This document shows, piece by piece, positions 17,744-25,296 of a stretch of 64,000 nucleotides of DNA (positions within the stretch are counted from its first letter, which is position 1; each line of letters begins with the position of its first letter). Position numbers and translations under genes: made by a program. This stretch comes from SIG622 sp045600125 (GTDB taxonomy: Bacteria; Bacillota; Clostridia; Oscillospirales; CAG-382). The stretch lies in assembly GCA_045600125.1 (NCBI GenBank), contig JAZRXH010000120.1, positions 62,001 through 126,000 on the forward strand, read 5' to 3'. The notes beneath the pieces are model-generated. The model saw only the letters and a list, made by a program, of their open reading frames with translations. It was not told the DNA's origin and ran no database searches.

Positions 17744-17772
17744 ATTATACCAAAATGCTGCCGGATAATCAA
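17744..17772 (-). promoter_or_regulatory. Promoter for lepA-hemW
   Basis: Minus strand TTGATT at 17767-17772, 17-bp spacer, TATAAT at 17744-17749, giving a leader of about 30 nt before lepA. Confidence 0.7.
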
Positions 17773-17804
17773 GAGAAAAACGAAATAATTTACAATTACC
17801 GCCT

Positions 17805-18593
17805 TTATGGCAATTTATTTTTTCCGTCGCCGGAAAAGCTCCGCCGGAATGCGCCGGGAGCAAGTCCCGTCAGTTTCTTGAAGCATTTGGAAAAATAGTA
17901 CCGGTCGGAAAATCCGCAGATCTCGCAGATCTCGGCAATATCGTAATTGGAGCTTACAAGCAACTCCCGCGCTTTTTTTATGCGCAGATTTGCGGCGTAT
18001 TCCACGGGCGAGATGCCGAGGCTTTCCGAAAACAGCCGCCGGAGATGTCCCTCTGAGATGCCGGCAAAGGCGGCAGCGTCGGCAACGCTCATGCTCGGCT
18101 GTGCATAGTTGCGGATTATGTACTCGCAGGCGTGGTCGATATATTTGTTTTTTACAAAAGATCCTTTTTCGAGAGATCGCACACATTCGCCGTAGATCGA
18201 ATAAAGGTACGAAAGGACAAACGGCTCTGATGCACCGCCGTTTTCAAGGCTTGCCGCCAGCATTTTTGTAAACAGTCGTTCGGAATCTTTTGATACGCCT
18301 TTGTATACTTCGCTTTTGCGGGTCTCCGGTATGCTCACAAATTCGAAGTCCGCATATATGAAGGAATAGTCGGAAAGCACGTCAATATCGTATTCAGAGC
18401 CTTTAGAAAGATAGAAAACGTCCCCTTCCTCCACAGAAAAACGGTAGTCCCGGAAGGTATATTCCGCCCTGCCGCCGAGAACGTAGAGAAAGGCATCCGA
18501 ATGCCTCGGCATATCTTGCCGTATAACCTTTCCCGGCTTCATGGCGCCGGAATGGACGCCGAGAAGCGCCGCAATATATAAGTCCCCGTTCAA
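17805..18593 (-). CDS. AraC-family transcriptional regulator
   Basis: A 262-residue regulator: a cupin-type sensor in the first ~100 residues (V-E-E-G-D-V-F-Y-L type strands) and two helix-turn-helix motifs in the last ~100, with the conserved G-F-S-D-R-Y-Y-F-S-K-C-F-K-K segment. It is divergent from the glycyl radical enzyme gene at 18772, and this is the usual position of a local activator. It probably responds to a small molecule, perhaps the enzyme's substrate; which one cannot be told. The gene has a consensus promoter of its own. Confidence 0.9.
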   Translation of the reverse strand: MNGDLYIAALLGVHSGAMKPGKVIRQDMPRHSDAFLYVLGGRAEYTFRDYRFSVEEGDVFYLSKGSEYDIDVLSDYSFIYADFEFVSIPETRKSEVYKGVSKDSERLFTKMLAASLENGGASEPFVLSYLYSIYGECVRSLEKGSFVKNKYIDHACEYIIRNYAQPSMSVADAAAFAGISEGHLRRLFSESLGISPVEYAANLRIKKARELLVSSNYDIAEICEICGFSDRYYFSKCFKKLTGLAPGAFRRSFSGDGKNKLP

Positions 18594-18628
18594 GACACTT
18601 TCTCCTTCTTTATGAAATTTCTGCGCTT

Positions 18629-18657
18629 ATTATAACGCAAATAGACGGGAATGTCAA
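18629..18657 (-). promoter_or_regulatory. Consensus sigma-A promoter for the AraC gene
   Basis: Minus strand TTGACA at 18652-18657, 17-bp spacer, TATAAT at 18629-18634: an exact consensus for both boxes, 30-60 bp upstream of the regulator's start. Confidence 0.8.
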
Positions 18658-18708
18658 GAAATGACGGAAAATTATGTGCGAAAATTACACATACGCCCTT
18701 TATTGGCA

Positions 18709-18737
18709 TTTACCTTTCTTTTTTCTTGTGATATCAT
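18709..18737 (+). promoter_or_regulatory. Possible promoter for the glycyl radical enzyme gene
   Basis: TTTACC at 18709-18714, 17-bp spacer, TATCAT at 18732-18737. It is weaker than the other promoters here, which fits a gene needing the divergent AraC activator. Confidence 0.45.
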
Positions 18738-18771
18738 AATGGCAGAAATATTATATCCTTTGGAGGACATT

Positions 18772-20916
18772 ATGGATCACGAGAGATTTGCAAACTGCCG
18801 TGAGAAGCTTCTGCACGAATACGATACGGCGGATTATACTTCTGCCCCCGGACTTTCCGGCGAGGAGATTGAGAAGAATATTCGCTCCGTTTATTTCGGT
18901 GCATCGGATTTACAGATCGGAAAAGCCGAAGCACTTCGGTTCTGCTTTGAAAATGCAAGAATTCTATATAACGAAAATGACATTTTCGCCGATCTCATTG
19001 AAGATAAAAAGACTCCCGTCCTTCTTCGTTCCGAGATGACAAGGATGAAAAAACAGAAAAATGAAGTCATTGACAACCTTCGCAGGGAAGGCGTCCTTTT
19101 TGCGGACGCGGACTACGGTCATATCATGCCGGATTGGAAATATCTTCTCTCTAAAGGTATAAGCGGCGTAATAGCCGAGGCGGAATCGCTTCTTGCCGAA
19201 GCGAAGTCCGAAAGCGCCAAAAGCTTTTATAGATCCTGCGTCATCGCTTACAGCGGAATTAAAAGCCTGATGCTTCGTTTTGCCGTTCTCTGCTCCGAAT
19301 CGGGAAGCCAAAACGGAAGACTTTGTGCCGAAAACCTTATTTATATCGCCGCAAATCCCCCGAAGACCTTTGCGCAGGCACTCCAGCTGATGCTTCTCAT
19401 TGACACCTGCCAGACCCGTTTTGAGGGCGCAAACGTGCGTTCGCTCGGAGGTCTTGACCGGCTTCTCTATGACTATTATCTCACCGAAGTCAAAGAGAAC
19501 GGCAGCGACGAAAGCGTACGGGAATGTCTGCGATTCTTTTTCTTCAAGTATTATTGCAAAAAGGTGTGCGCCAATATGCCGTTTTATATCGGCGGCATAA
19601 AAGAGGATGGCAAGTGTGCAAACGAGCTTACGAGGATCATCATAGAGACCTATTCAGAGCTGGATATCTACGACCCGAAGATCCATGTGAAGTATAATAA
19701 AGAGCTTTCTTCGGACATTATTAAGCTCATTCTTGACAGCATCCGCAAGGGAAACAACAGCTTCGTGTTCATTTCCGACGAGGTGGTAAGAAACTGCTAC
19801 AGACGGATGGGGATCTGCGAGAAGGACGTAGGCAATTATTCCATCATGGGCTGCTATGAGCCCTGCATCGAAGGCAAGGAAGCGGCTTGCACCTGCAACG
19901 GCGCCATCATGCTTCCCTGCGCCGTGGAAAGCGCTCTCTGCGGCGGAAAAAGGCTTTATAATGACCATATCCTCGGCAACGCTTCGACAGACGCTTCCGA
20001 CTATGCTGCTTTTGAGGATCTGAAAAAGGCTGTTTTCTGTGAGATAAAATACTATATTGATGAATCCATTAAGCAGATAAACGATTTCGAAAGCCTCTAC
20101 CCTTCTCTCATGCAGGCGCCCATTCTCTCGGCGACCTACGAAAACTGCCGGAAGACAGGAACGGATCTGTTTTCCTACGGGGCACAGTACAACAATTCTT
20201 CTGTCTGTGTCTTCGGCATCGGAACCATCACCGACACACTTCTGGCAATCAAAAAAGCGGTCTATGAGGAGAAGCTCCTCACGCTTCCGGCTCTTACCGA
20301 GATCCTTCGCAATAACTGGAAGGATAACGAGGTGCTTCGCCGCAAGATGTACAAGTATCCGAAATACGGCTCGAACAATGCCGAAGCGGACGAGCTTGCC
20401 GATGAGATACTGCGCTTCTGCTCGGACAATCTTAATATGAGAAAGAATGCCCGGGGCGGCATATACCGCATGGGTACCTTTTCCATCGACCACGCCGTAG
20501 AATATGCCCGGAAGCTCGGCGCTTCTGCCGACGGAAGGTTCTTCGGCGAACCCTGCTCCAAGAATATGCGTCCCTCCAACGGCTGTGACAAGGAGGGCCT
20601 GACCGGGATCATGACTTCGTCGCTGAAGCACGACTATACGCTCATTCCCGACGGAACGGTCCTCGACCTTACGGTGCATCCCACGACGGTCGCCGGAGAA
20701 GAAGGCTTATCCGCCTTTGAAGCGATCCTGCGGACGTATCTTGACGGCGGAGGCTTTGCCGTCCACTTCAATGTTATGAGCAGAGAGATACTGCAAAAAG
20801 CCGAAGAAAACCCGGAAAAATACAAGAATCTGCAGGTGCGCCGATGCGGATGGAACGTGTATTATCTGGATCTTGACAAGGATTCGAGAAAGGATCTTAT
20901 GGAGAGTATGGCGTAA
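18772..20916 (+). CDS. Glycyl radical enzyme (pyruvate formate-lyase family)
   Basis: A 714-residue protein with the ten-stranded PFL-type barrel sequence. The catalytic cysteine is C361 in G-C-Y-E-P, and the radical glycine is G693 near the C-terminus. The loop around it reads Q-V-R-R-C-G-W-N-V instead of the usual R-V-x-G-Y, so three positions of the signature differ while the glycine is kept. The frame opens upstream at 18661, but ATG 18772 has GGAGGACAT just before it. No activating radical SAM enzyme lies in the window. The substrate is unknown; the neighbouring AraC gene suggests an inducible catabolic role. Confidence 0.85.
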   Translation: MDHERFANCREKLLHEYDTADYTSAPGLSGEEIEKNIRSVYFGASDLQIGKAEALRFCFENARILYNENDIFADLIEDKKTPVLLRSEMTRMKKQKNEVIDNLRREGVLFADADYGHIMPDWKYLLSKGISGVIAEAESLLAEAKSESAKSFYRSCVIAYSGIKSLMLRFAVLCSESGSQNGRLCAENLIYIAANPPKTFAQALQLMLLIDTCQTRFEGANVRSLGGLDRLLYDYYLTEVKENGSDESVRECLRFFFFKYYCKKVCANMPFYIGGIKEDGKCANELTRIIIETYSELDIYDPKIHVKYNKELSSDIIKLILDSIRKGNNSFVFISDEVVRNCYRRMGICEKDVGNYSIMGCYEPCIEGKEAACTCNGAIMLPCAVESALCGGKRLYNDHILGNASTDASDYAAFEDLKKAVFCEIKYYIDESIKQINDFESLYPSLMQAPILSATYENCRKTGTDLFSYGAQYNNSSVCVFGIGTITDTLLAIKKAVYEEKLLTLPALTEILRNNWKDNEVLRRKMYKYPKYGSNNAEADELADEILRFCSDNLNMRKNARGGIYRMGTFSIDHAVEYARKLGASADGRFFGEPCSKNMRPSNGCDKEGLTGIMTSSLKHDYTLIPDGTVLDLTVHPTTVAGEEGLSAFEAILRTYLDGGGFAVHFNVMSREILQKAEENPEKYKNLQVRRCGWNVYYLDLDKDSRKDLMESMA

Positions 20917-20932
20917 GCAAAACGTATAATAA

Positions 20933-20961
20933 AAGAGCTGCACTGTTTCGGTGCAGCTCTT
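20933..20961. terminator. Bidirectional terminator
   Basis: AAGAGCTGCAC (20933-20943) pairs perfectly with GTGCAGCTCTT (20951-20961). On the minus strand CTCTTTTATTATA follows, serving the transketolase genes; on plus the T-tract is weaker. Confidence 0.8.
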
Positions 20962-20977
20962 ACTGTATATTACGGAA

Positions 20978-21919
20978 TTACTTCTTGAGCGCAATCGCCT
21001 TTTTCGCCGTGTCGGCGATGTTCTGTGCCGTGAGACCGTAGTATTCGAGAATTTCCTTTGCGGGACCGGAGGAACCGAAGGTATCCTGAACGCCGACCTT
21101 GAGGACGGGACACGGGCAGGATTCGCAGACCGACTCGCAGACGGCACTGCCGAGACCACCGTAGATCGAATGCTCCTCGGCGGTGACGATGGCGCCGGTC
21201 TCCTTGGCGCACTTGGCAAGAAGCTCGTCGTCAATGGGCTTGATGGTGCAGATATCAACGATGCGGGCGGAAATGCCCTCAGCGGCAAGAAGCTCTTTTG
21301 CTTCCATGGCATAGGAGACCATAAGTCCGGTGGCTGCGATGGTCACGTCGGTACCGTCGGAAAGAATGTGTCCTTTTCCGATTTCAAAATCGAAGGTATC
21401 TTTATCGTATACGACCGGAACGGCAAGTCTTCCGAAGCGGAGGTAAACGGGACCGTCGTGCTTGACAGCCGCTTCCACGCAGGCTCTTGCTTCTACGTCG
21501 TCGGCAGGATTGAGGATGACCATGCCGGGAATGGTACGCATAAGACCGATGTCCTCGTTGCACTGATGGGTCGCACCGTCTTCGCCGACGGAAAGTCCGG
21601 CGTGGGTCGCACCGATCTTGACGTTGAGGTGAGGATAACCGATGGAATTACGGATCTGCTCGAAGGCTCTGCCTGCCGCAAACATGGCAAAGGAGCTTGC
21701 GAAAACAATCTTTCCGGTGGTGGCAAGACCGGCGGCTACCGACATCATATTGCCCTCGGCGATGCCGCAGTTGATGAATCTTTCCGGGAACTTTTTCTTA
21801 AAGGTTTCCGTTTTGGTCGATTTGGAAAGGTCGGCGTCAAGAACAACGATGTCGTATTTTTCGCCAAGCTCTGCCAGAGCCTTACCGTAGCTTTCTCTTG
21901 TTGCTATTTTCTCAGACAT
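20978..21919 (-). CDS. Transketolase, C-terminal subunit
   Basis: A 313-residue protein equal to the Pyr and C-terminal domains of transketolase (or of DXS-like enzymes). Together with the adjacent N-terminal subunit it transfers two-carbon units between sugar phosphates in the non-oxidative pentose phosphate pathway. Visible blocks include F-A-S-S-F-A-M-F near 75 and G-A-T-H-A-G-L-S-V-G-E-D-G near 107, the substrate and TPP-contact region. It starts 14 nt after the N-terminal subunit gene, with GGGAGGAG before the ATG, so a stoichiometric two-subunit enzyme is expected. Confidence 0.93.
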   Translation of the reverse strand: MSEKIATRESYGKALAELGEKYDIVVLDADLSKSTKTETFKKKFPERFINCGIAEGNMMSVAAGLATTGKIVFASSFAMFAAGRAFEQIRNSIGYPHLNVKIGATHAGLSVGEDGATHQCNEDIGLMRTIPGMVILNPADDVEARACVEAAVKHDGPVYLRFGRLAVPVVYDKDTFDFEIGKGHILSDGTDVTIAATGLMVSYAMEAKELLAAEGISARIVDICTIKPIDDELLAKCAKETGAIVTAEEHSIYGGLGSAVCESVCESCPCPVLKVGVQDTFGSSGPAKEILEYYGLTAQNIADTAKKAIALKK

Positions 21920-21933
21920 TTCGTACTCCTCCC

Positions 21934-22764
21934 TTACTTTGCAAAAGCGGCGTCAAGCGCACAAAGATCCTTCATTCCCTGCTCATACTGCTCGGCGTTC
22001 GGAGCACTTCCGTGCCATTCCGCCTTGTTTTCCATAAAGGAAACGCCCTTGCCCTTTATCGTTTTTGCGATGATCGCAAAGGGCTTATCCGACTTCTTTG
22101 CCATCTGTACGGCGGCGTCAATCTCGTCAAAACTGTGACCGTCGATTACGGTGACGTTCCAACCGAAAGCCTTGAACTTTTCGTCAAGCGGCGTAGGATT
22201 CATGACCTTCGTCACCTCGCCGTCGATCTGAAGACCGTTGAAGTCAATGAAGGCACAAAGATTGTTCAGTCCGTAGTGAGCGGCAAACATAGCGGCCTCC
22301 CACACCTGACCTTCTTCGCTTTCGCCGTCGCCGAGGATGGTGTAAACGCGGTAGGACTTCTCGGAAAGCTTAGCGGACAGAGCCATACCGCAGGCGGCGG
22401 AAATGCCCTGACCCAGCGATCCGGCGCTCATGTCGATACCGGGGATATGCTTCATATCGGGATGTCCCTGCAGGAAGCTGCCGGTGTGACGGAAGGTAAC
22501 GAGCTCTTCTGGAGCGAAAAATCCTCTGTGCGCAAGAGCGGCATAAAGGGCGGGACAAGTATGGCCTTTCGAAAGAACGAAACGGTCTCTGTCGGGCATG
22601 GAGGGGTTGTCGGGGTCAATATTCATCTCTTCAAAGTAGAGATACGCAAGAATGTCGGCAATTCCGAGCGATCCGCCGGGATGTCCGGACTTTGCGGAAT
22701 AGACTGCCGTCAGCGCACCTTTTCTGATTTCGTTTGCCATAAAGGCAAGATAATTCTTATCCAT
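21934..22764 (-). CDS. Transketolase, N-terminal subunit
   Basis: A 276-residue TPP-binding half of a split transketolase. S-G-H-P-G-G-S-L-G lies near residue 24 and the TPP/Mg motif G-D-G-E-S-E-E-G near 142. The frame runs 25 codons upstream, but ATG 22762-22764 has AAAGGAGAAAGCG before it and gives the family's usual start. It follows the HAD phosphatase gene by 43 nt and precedes the C-terminal subunit gene by 14 nt. Split transketolases are common in Clostridia. Confidence 0.94.
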   Translation of the reverse strand: MDKNYLAFMANEIRKGALTAVYSAKSGHPGGSLGIADILAYLYFEEMNIDPDNPSMPDRDRFVLSKGHTCPALYAALAHRGFFAPEELVTFRHTGSFLQGHPDMKHIPGIDMSAGSLGQGISAACGMALSAKLSEKSYRVYTILGDGESEEGQVWEAAMFAAHYGLNNLCAFIDFNGLQIDGEVTKVMNPTPLDEKFKAFGWNVTVIDGHSFDEIDAAVQMAKKSDKPFAIIAKTIKGKGVSFMENKAEWHGSAPNAEQYEQGMKDLCALDAAFAK

Positions 22765-22807
22765 CGCTTTCTCCTTTATGCTCTTTTGCGGAACGCATCC
22801 GCATATT

Positions 22808-23647
22808 TTACTTGTTTTTGGAATCGATTTCGGCTTCAATCTTATAGATTAGATCCGCAATGGCTCCTTCGTCGTGATCGCACAGCACCATGATACCGGG
22901 GATGCTTTTCAGCGAATCGAGGCCGTTTACGGGTGTTGCGCTTCTGTCGCACATCAAAAGCATCTGTCTGTCGTTCTCGTAATCACCGACGGCGAATACC
23001 GTACAGTCGGGTTTGCCGATCACTTCCTTGAGCTTGTTCAGCATTCTGCCCTTCGTGCCGATCTTAGACATGATCTCGAGAACGGTAGGATGTGCGAATA
23101 TAAATTCAAAATCGTCTGTTTCAAGCGTATCGAAATACTCTCTTATGAGGTTGACCTTTTCGACCTCGCCCTCGAATACGATCTTGTGCCATCTTTTCGT
23201 GTTGGTTTCGGTATGAAGATCAACCGTTCTCATCCGCTCGGAAAAGGTCTTATACCAGGCACCGGAAAGCACCGGGTCTTTTGCGGAGTAAATCATGCCG
23301 TCGGAAGAAACACGCATCCAAACATCGGGCGCAATCTTTGCGGTGTGCTCGATGATGGGCTTTACCTTTTCGTAATCGAGAAAGACTTCGTGCTTGATCT
23401 CGCAAGTCTTCATGTCGCAGATATATGCGCCGTTGCAGGCAATGACGGGAACGTTGCAGATATCGGCAATATCCGGGATGTTGTGGAGAATGAGATAATC
23501 CTCACGACCTGTTGCAACGGTGAAGGAACCGCCGTTCGCTTTGAAGTATTCGATGGCTTCAAGGTTTCTCGGAACGATCCGGCTGCCGTCCCCGAGGAAG
23601 GTCTCGTCTAAATCCGAAACAATAACAATATTATCAAACTTACCCAT
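22808..23647 (-). CDS. HAD-family hydrolase (Cof-like phosphatase)
   Basis: A 279-residue HAD phosphatase. Motif I D-L-D-E-T-F-L lies at about residue 12 (V-S-D-L-D-E-T), and motif IV G-D-Y-E-N-D near 215; a C2-type cap lies between, which suggests a sugar-phosphate substrate. It lies 25 nt after rluD and 43 nt before the transketolase genes, so it may serve carbohydrate metabolism. The exact substrate is not known. Confidence 0.88.
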   Translation of the reverse strand: MGKFDNIVIVSDLDETFLGDGSRIVPRNLEAIEYFKANGGSFTVATGREDYLILHNIPDIADICNVPVIACNGAYICDMKTCEIKHEVFLDYEKVKPIIEHTAKIAPDVWMRVSSDGMIYSAKDPVLSGAWYKTFSERMRTVDLHTETNTKRWHKIVFEGEVEKVNLIREYFDTLETDDFEFIFAHPTVLEIMSKIGTKGRMLNKLKEVIGKPDCTVFAVGDYENDRQMLLMCDRSATPVNGLDSLKSIPGIMVLCDHDEGAIADLIYKIEAEIDSKNK

Positions 23648-23672
23648 TTGTTTTACTGTACCTTTTGGAAAA

Positions 23673-24656
23673 TTAAGTGTTTTGCATTCTGCGAAGCTTT
23701 TCGAGGACGTCCCGGAAATATTCCGGAAGGTCGCTGCTATACTCCATATACTGTCCCGTTACGGGATGAACAAAGCCGATGACCTTGGCGTGAAGTGCCT
23801 GCCCGGAGATTCCGAAAGGGTTCTTCCCTTCCTTCGGAGCGTAAAGCGGGTCTCCTACCACCGGATAGCCGATGTGGGACATATGGACACGGATCTGGTG
23901 CGTCCTTCCGGTCTCCAGCTTCATTTCACAGAGAGAATAGGATCCGAAATCCTCAAGGACTTTGTAATGCGTCACGGCGTTTTTGGAATTCTTGTCGGTG
24001 ACCGCCATCTTCTTTCTGTCCTTGGGACTCCGACCGATGGGAGCGTCTACCGTTCCTTCGGTATTCTTCGGACAGCCGTAAAGAAGGGCGTTGTAAATCC
24101 TTGTAAAGGAATGCTCCTTTATTTGCAAAGCAAGCCCGTTGTGGGCGGCGTCCGTCTTTGCTACGATCAGTAAGCCGCTCGTGTCCTTGTCGATCCGGTG
24201 GACGATGCCGGGGCGTATCACGCCGTTGATCCCCGAAAGGTTTTCTCCGCAGTGATACATGAGCGCATTGACGAGCGTCCCATCGGGATTTCCCGGCGCA
24301 GGATGAACGACCATGCCCTTGGGCTTGTTGACAACAAGCAGGTGCTCGTCCTCATAGATGATATCCAGCGGTATGTTCTGCGGCAGAGCCGCACACATTT
24401 CCGGCTCCGGCAGGATGACGGTGACAGTATCGCCTTCGGACGTCTTACTGCTTTTCTTGGTGCAGACTTTTCCGCCGACACATACGCCTCCGGCTTCGAT
24501 GATGCTGCATGCCAGTGCTCTTGATACGTCGCAACCCGCCGATACGGCGGCATCCAGTCTTGAGGAGGCAGATACGGTAAAAGAAATTACGTTTTCATCG
24601 GCTGCTTCCTCTTCGTTTTCATAAAGAGAAAGCGCACTCAGCTCCTTTTCACTCAA
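23673..24656 (-). CDS. RluA/RluD-family pseudouridine synthase
   Basis: A 327-residue rRNA or tRNA pseudouridine synthase. An S4 RNA-binding domain (R-L-D-A-A-V-S-A) lies near residue 33, then the catalytic domain with H-R-I-D-K-D-T-S-G-L near 155, where the first D is the catalytic aspartate, and R-T-H-Q-I-R-V-H near 250. The S4 domain and length fit RluD, which acts on 23S helix 69, but paralogues are alike. Its start overlaps the end of lspA by 8 nt, the typical lspA-rluD pairing. Confidence 0.93.
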   Translation of the reverse strand: MSEKELSALSLYENEEEAADENVISFTVSASSRLDAAVSAGCDVSRALACSIIEAGGVCVGGKVCTKKSSKTSEGDTVTVILPEPEMCAALPQNIPLDIIYEDEHLLVVNKPKGMVVHPAPGNPDGTLVNALMYHCGENLSGINGVIRPGIVHRIDKDTSGLLIVAKTDAAHNGLALQIKEHSFTRIYNALLYGCPKNTEGTVDAPIGRSPKDRKKMAVTDKNSKNAVTHYKVLEDFGSYSLCEMKLETGRTHQIRVHMSHIGYPVVGDPLYAPKEGKNPFGISGQALHAKVIGFVHPVTGQYMEYSSDLPEYFRDVLEKLRRMQNT

Positions 24657-25155
24657 CGTCTGTCACCTTTGCCGAAGCGTCCTTGTCTTTCTTTCCCTCA
24701 ACAAAAAGAATGTAGATGAAAAGAAGAGCACAGCCGACACATACGGCACTGTCCGCCACGTTGAAAACGGGAAAATCCATAAATGCCGTTTCGATAAAAT
24801 CCACAACGGCTCCGTCAAAGAGAACGTCTCCGTTGAAGGTCCTGTCGATCATATTGCCGATCCCCCCGCCCATGATAAGACCGATGGCGGCGGAAAAGAC
24901 GGTGCTTCCCTTCTTCTTTGCATTTCTTACGGCAAGTACGGCGAGAAGGACAATGGCAACAGTGGAAAAGACAAGAAAAATCCATCTCTTATCCGCCAGC
25001 ATCCCCCATGCCGCCCCCTTATTCAGGACGTAGGTGCAATTGAAAAGCCCGGGGATCATCGGAAAAGAATCGCCGACTTTCATTGCAGAGCTTACGGCAT
25101 ATTTTGTAAAATAGTCAACGACTATCACGGCAAAAGCGATAAGAAACGTGAGCAA
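24649..25155 (-). CDS. lspA: Lipoprotein signal peptidase
   Basis: A 168-residue integral membrane aspartyl protease that removes signal peptides from lipoproteins, such as those at 3266 and 8631. Four membrane helices are visible, with the catalytic aspartates in N-M-I-D-R and F-N-V-A-D-S. I chose TTG 25153-25155, which has GGGAAAGGAT 8 nt upstream and gives the normal length. An upstream GTG at 25219-25221 would add 22 basic residues but has no ribosome site. The gene overlaps rluD by 8 nt and follows ileS after a strong inverted repeat. Confidence 0.9.
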   Translation of the reverse strand: MLTFLIAFAVIVVDYFTKYAVSSAMKVGDSFPMIPGLFNCTYVLNKGAAWGMLADKRWIFLVFSTVAIVLLAVLAVRNAKKKGSTVFSAAIGLIMGGGIGNMIDRTFNGDVLFDGAVVDFIETAFMDFPVFNVADSAVCVGCALLFIYILFVEGKKDKDASAKVTDVE

Positions 25156-25255
25156 GCAAAGCCATCCTTTCCCGAATATGCGTATCGGTGTGAAGCGGCA
25201 AATACGACGAACCAACCTCACACAAAGCAGAACGCAAATTCTTAAAGAAACACAT

Positions 25256-25289
25256 TTTTCCGTGCCGCAAAAGTTTGCGGCACGGAAAA
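25256..25289. repeat. Perfect 15-bp inverted repeat after ileS
   Basis: TTTTCCGTGCCGCAA (25256-25270) and TTGCGGCACGGAAAA (25275-25289) are perfect complements around a 4-nt loop. It starts 8 nt after the ileS stop on the minus strand. What follows on that strand is AAAAATGTG, not a T-run, so it is not a canonical terminator; it may end or process the ileS transcript before lspA. Confidence 0.85.
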
Positions 25290-25296
25290 TCTGATA

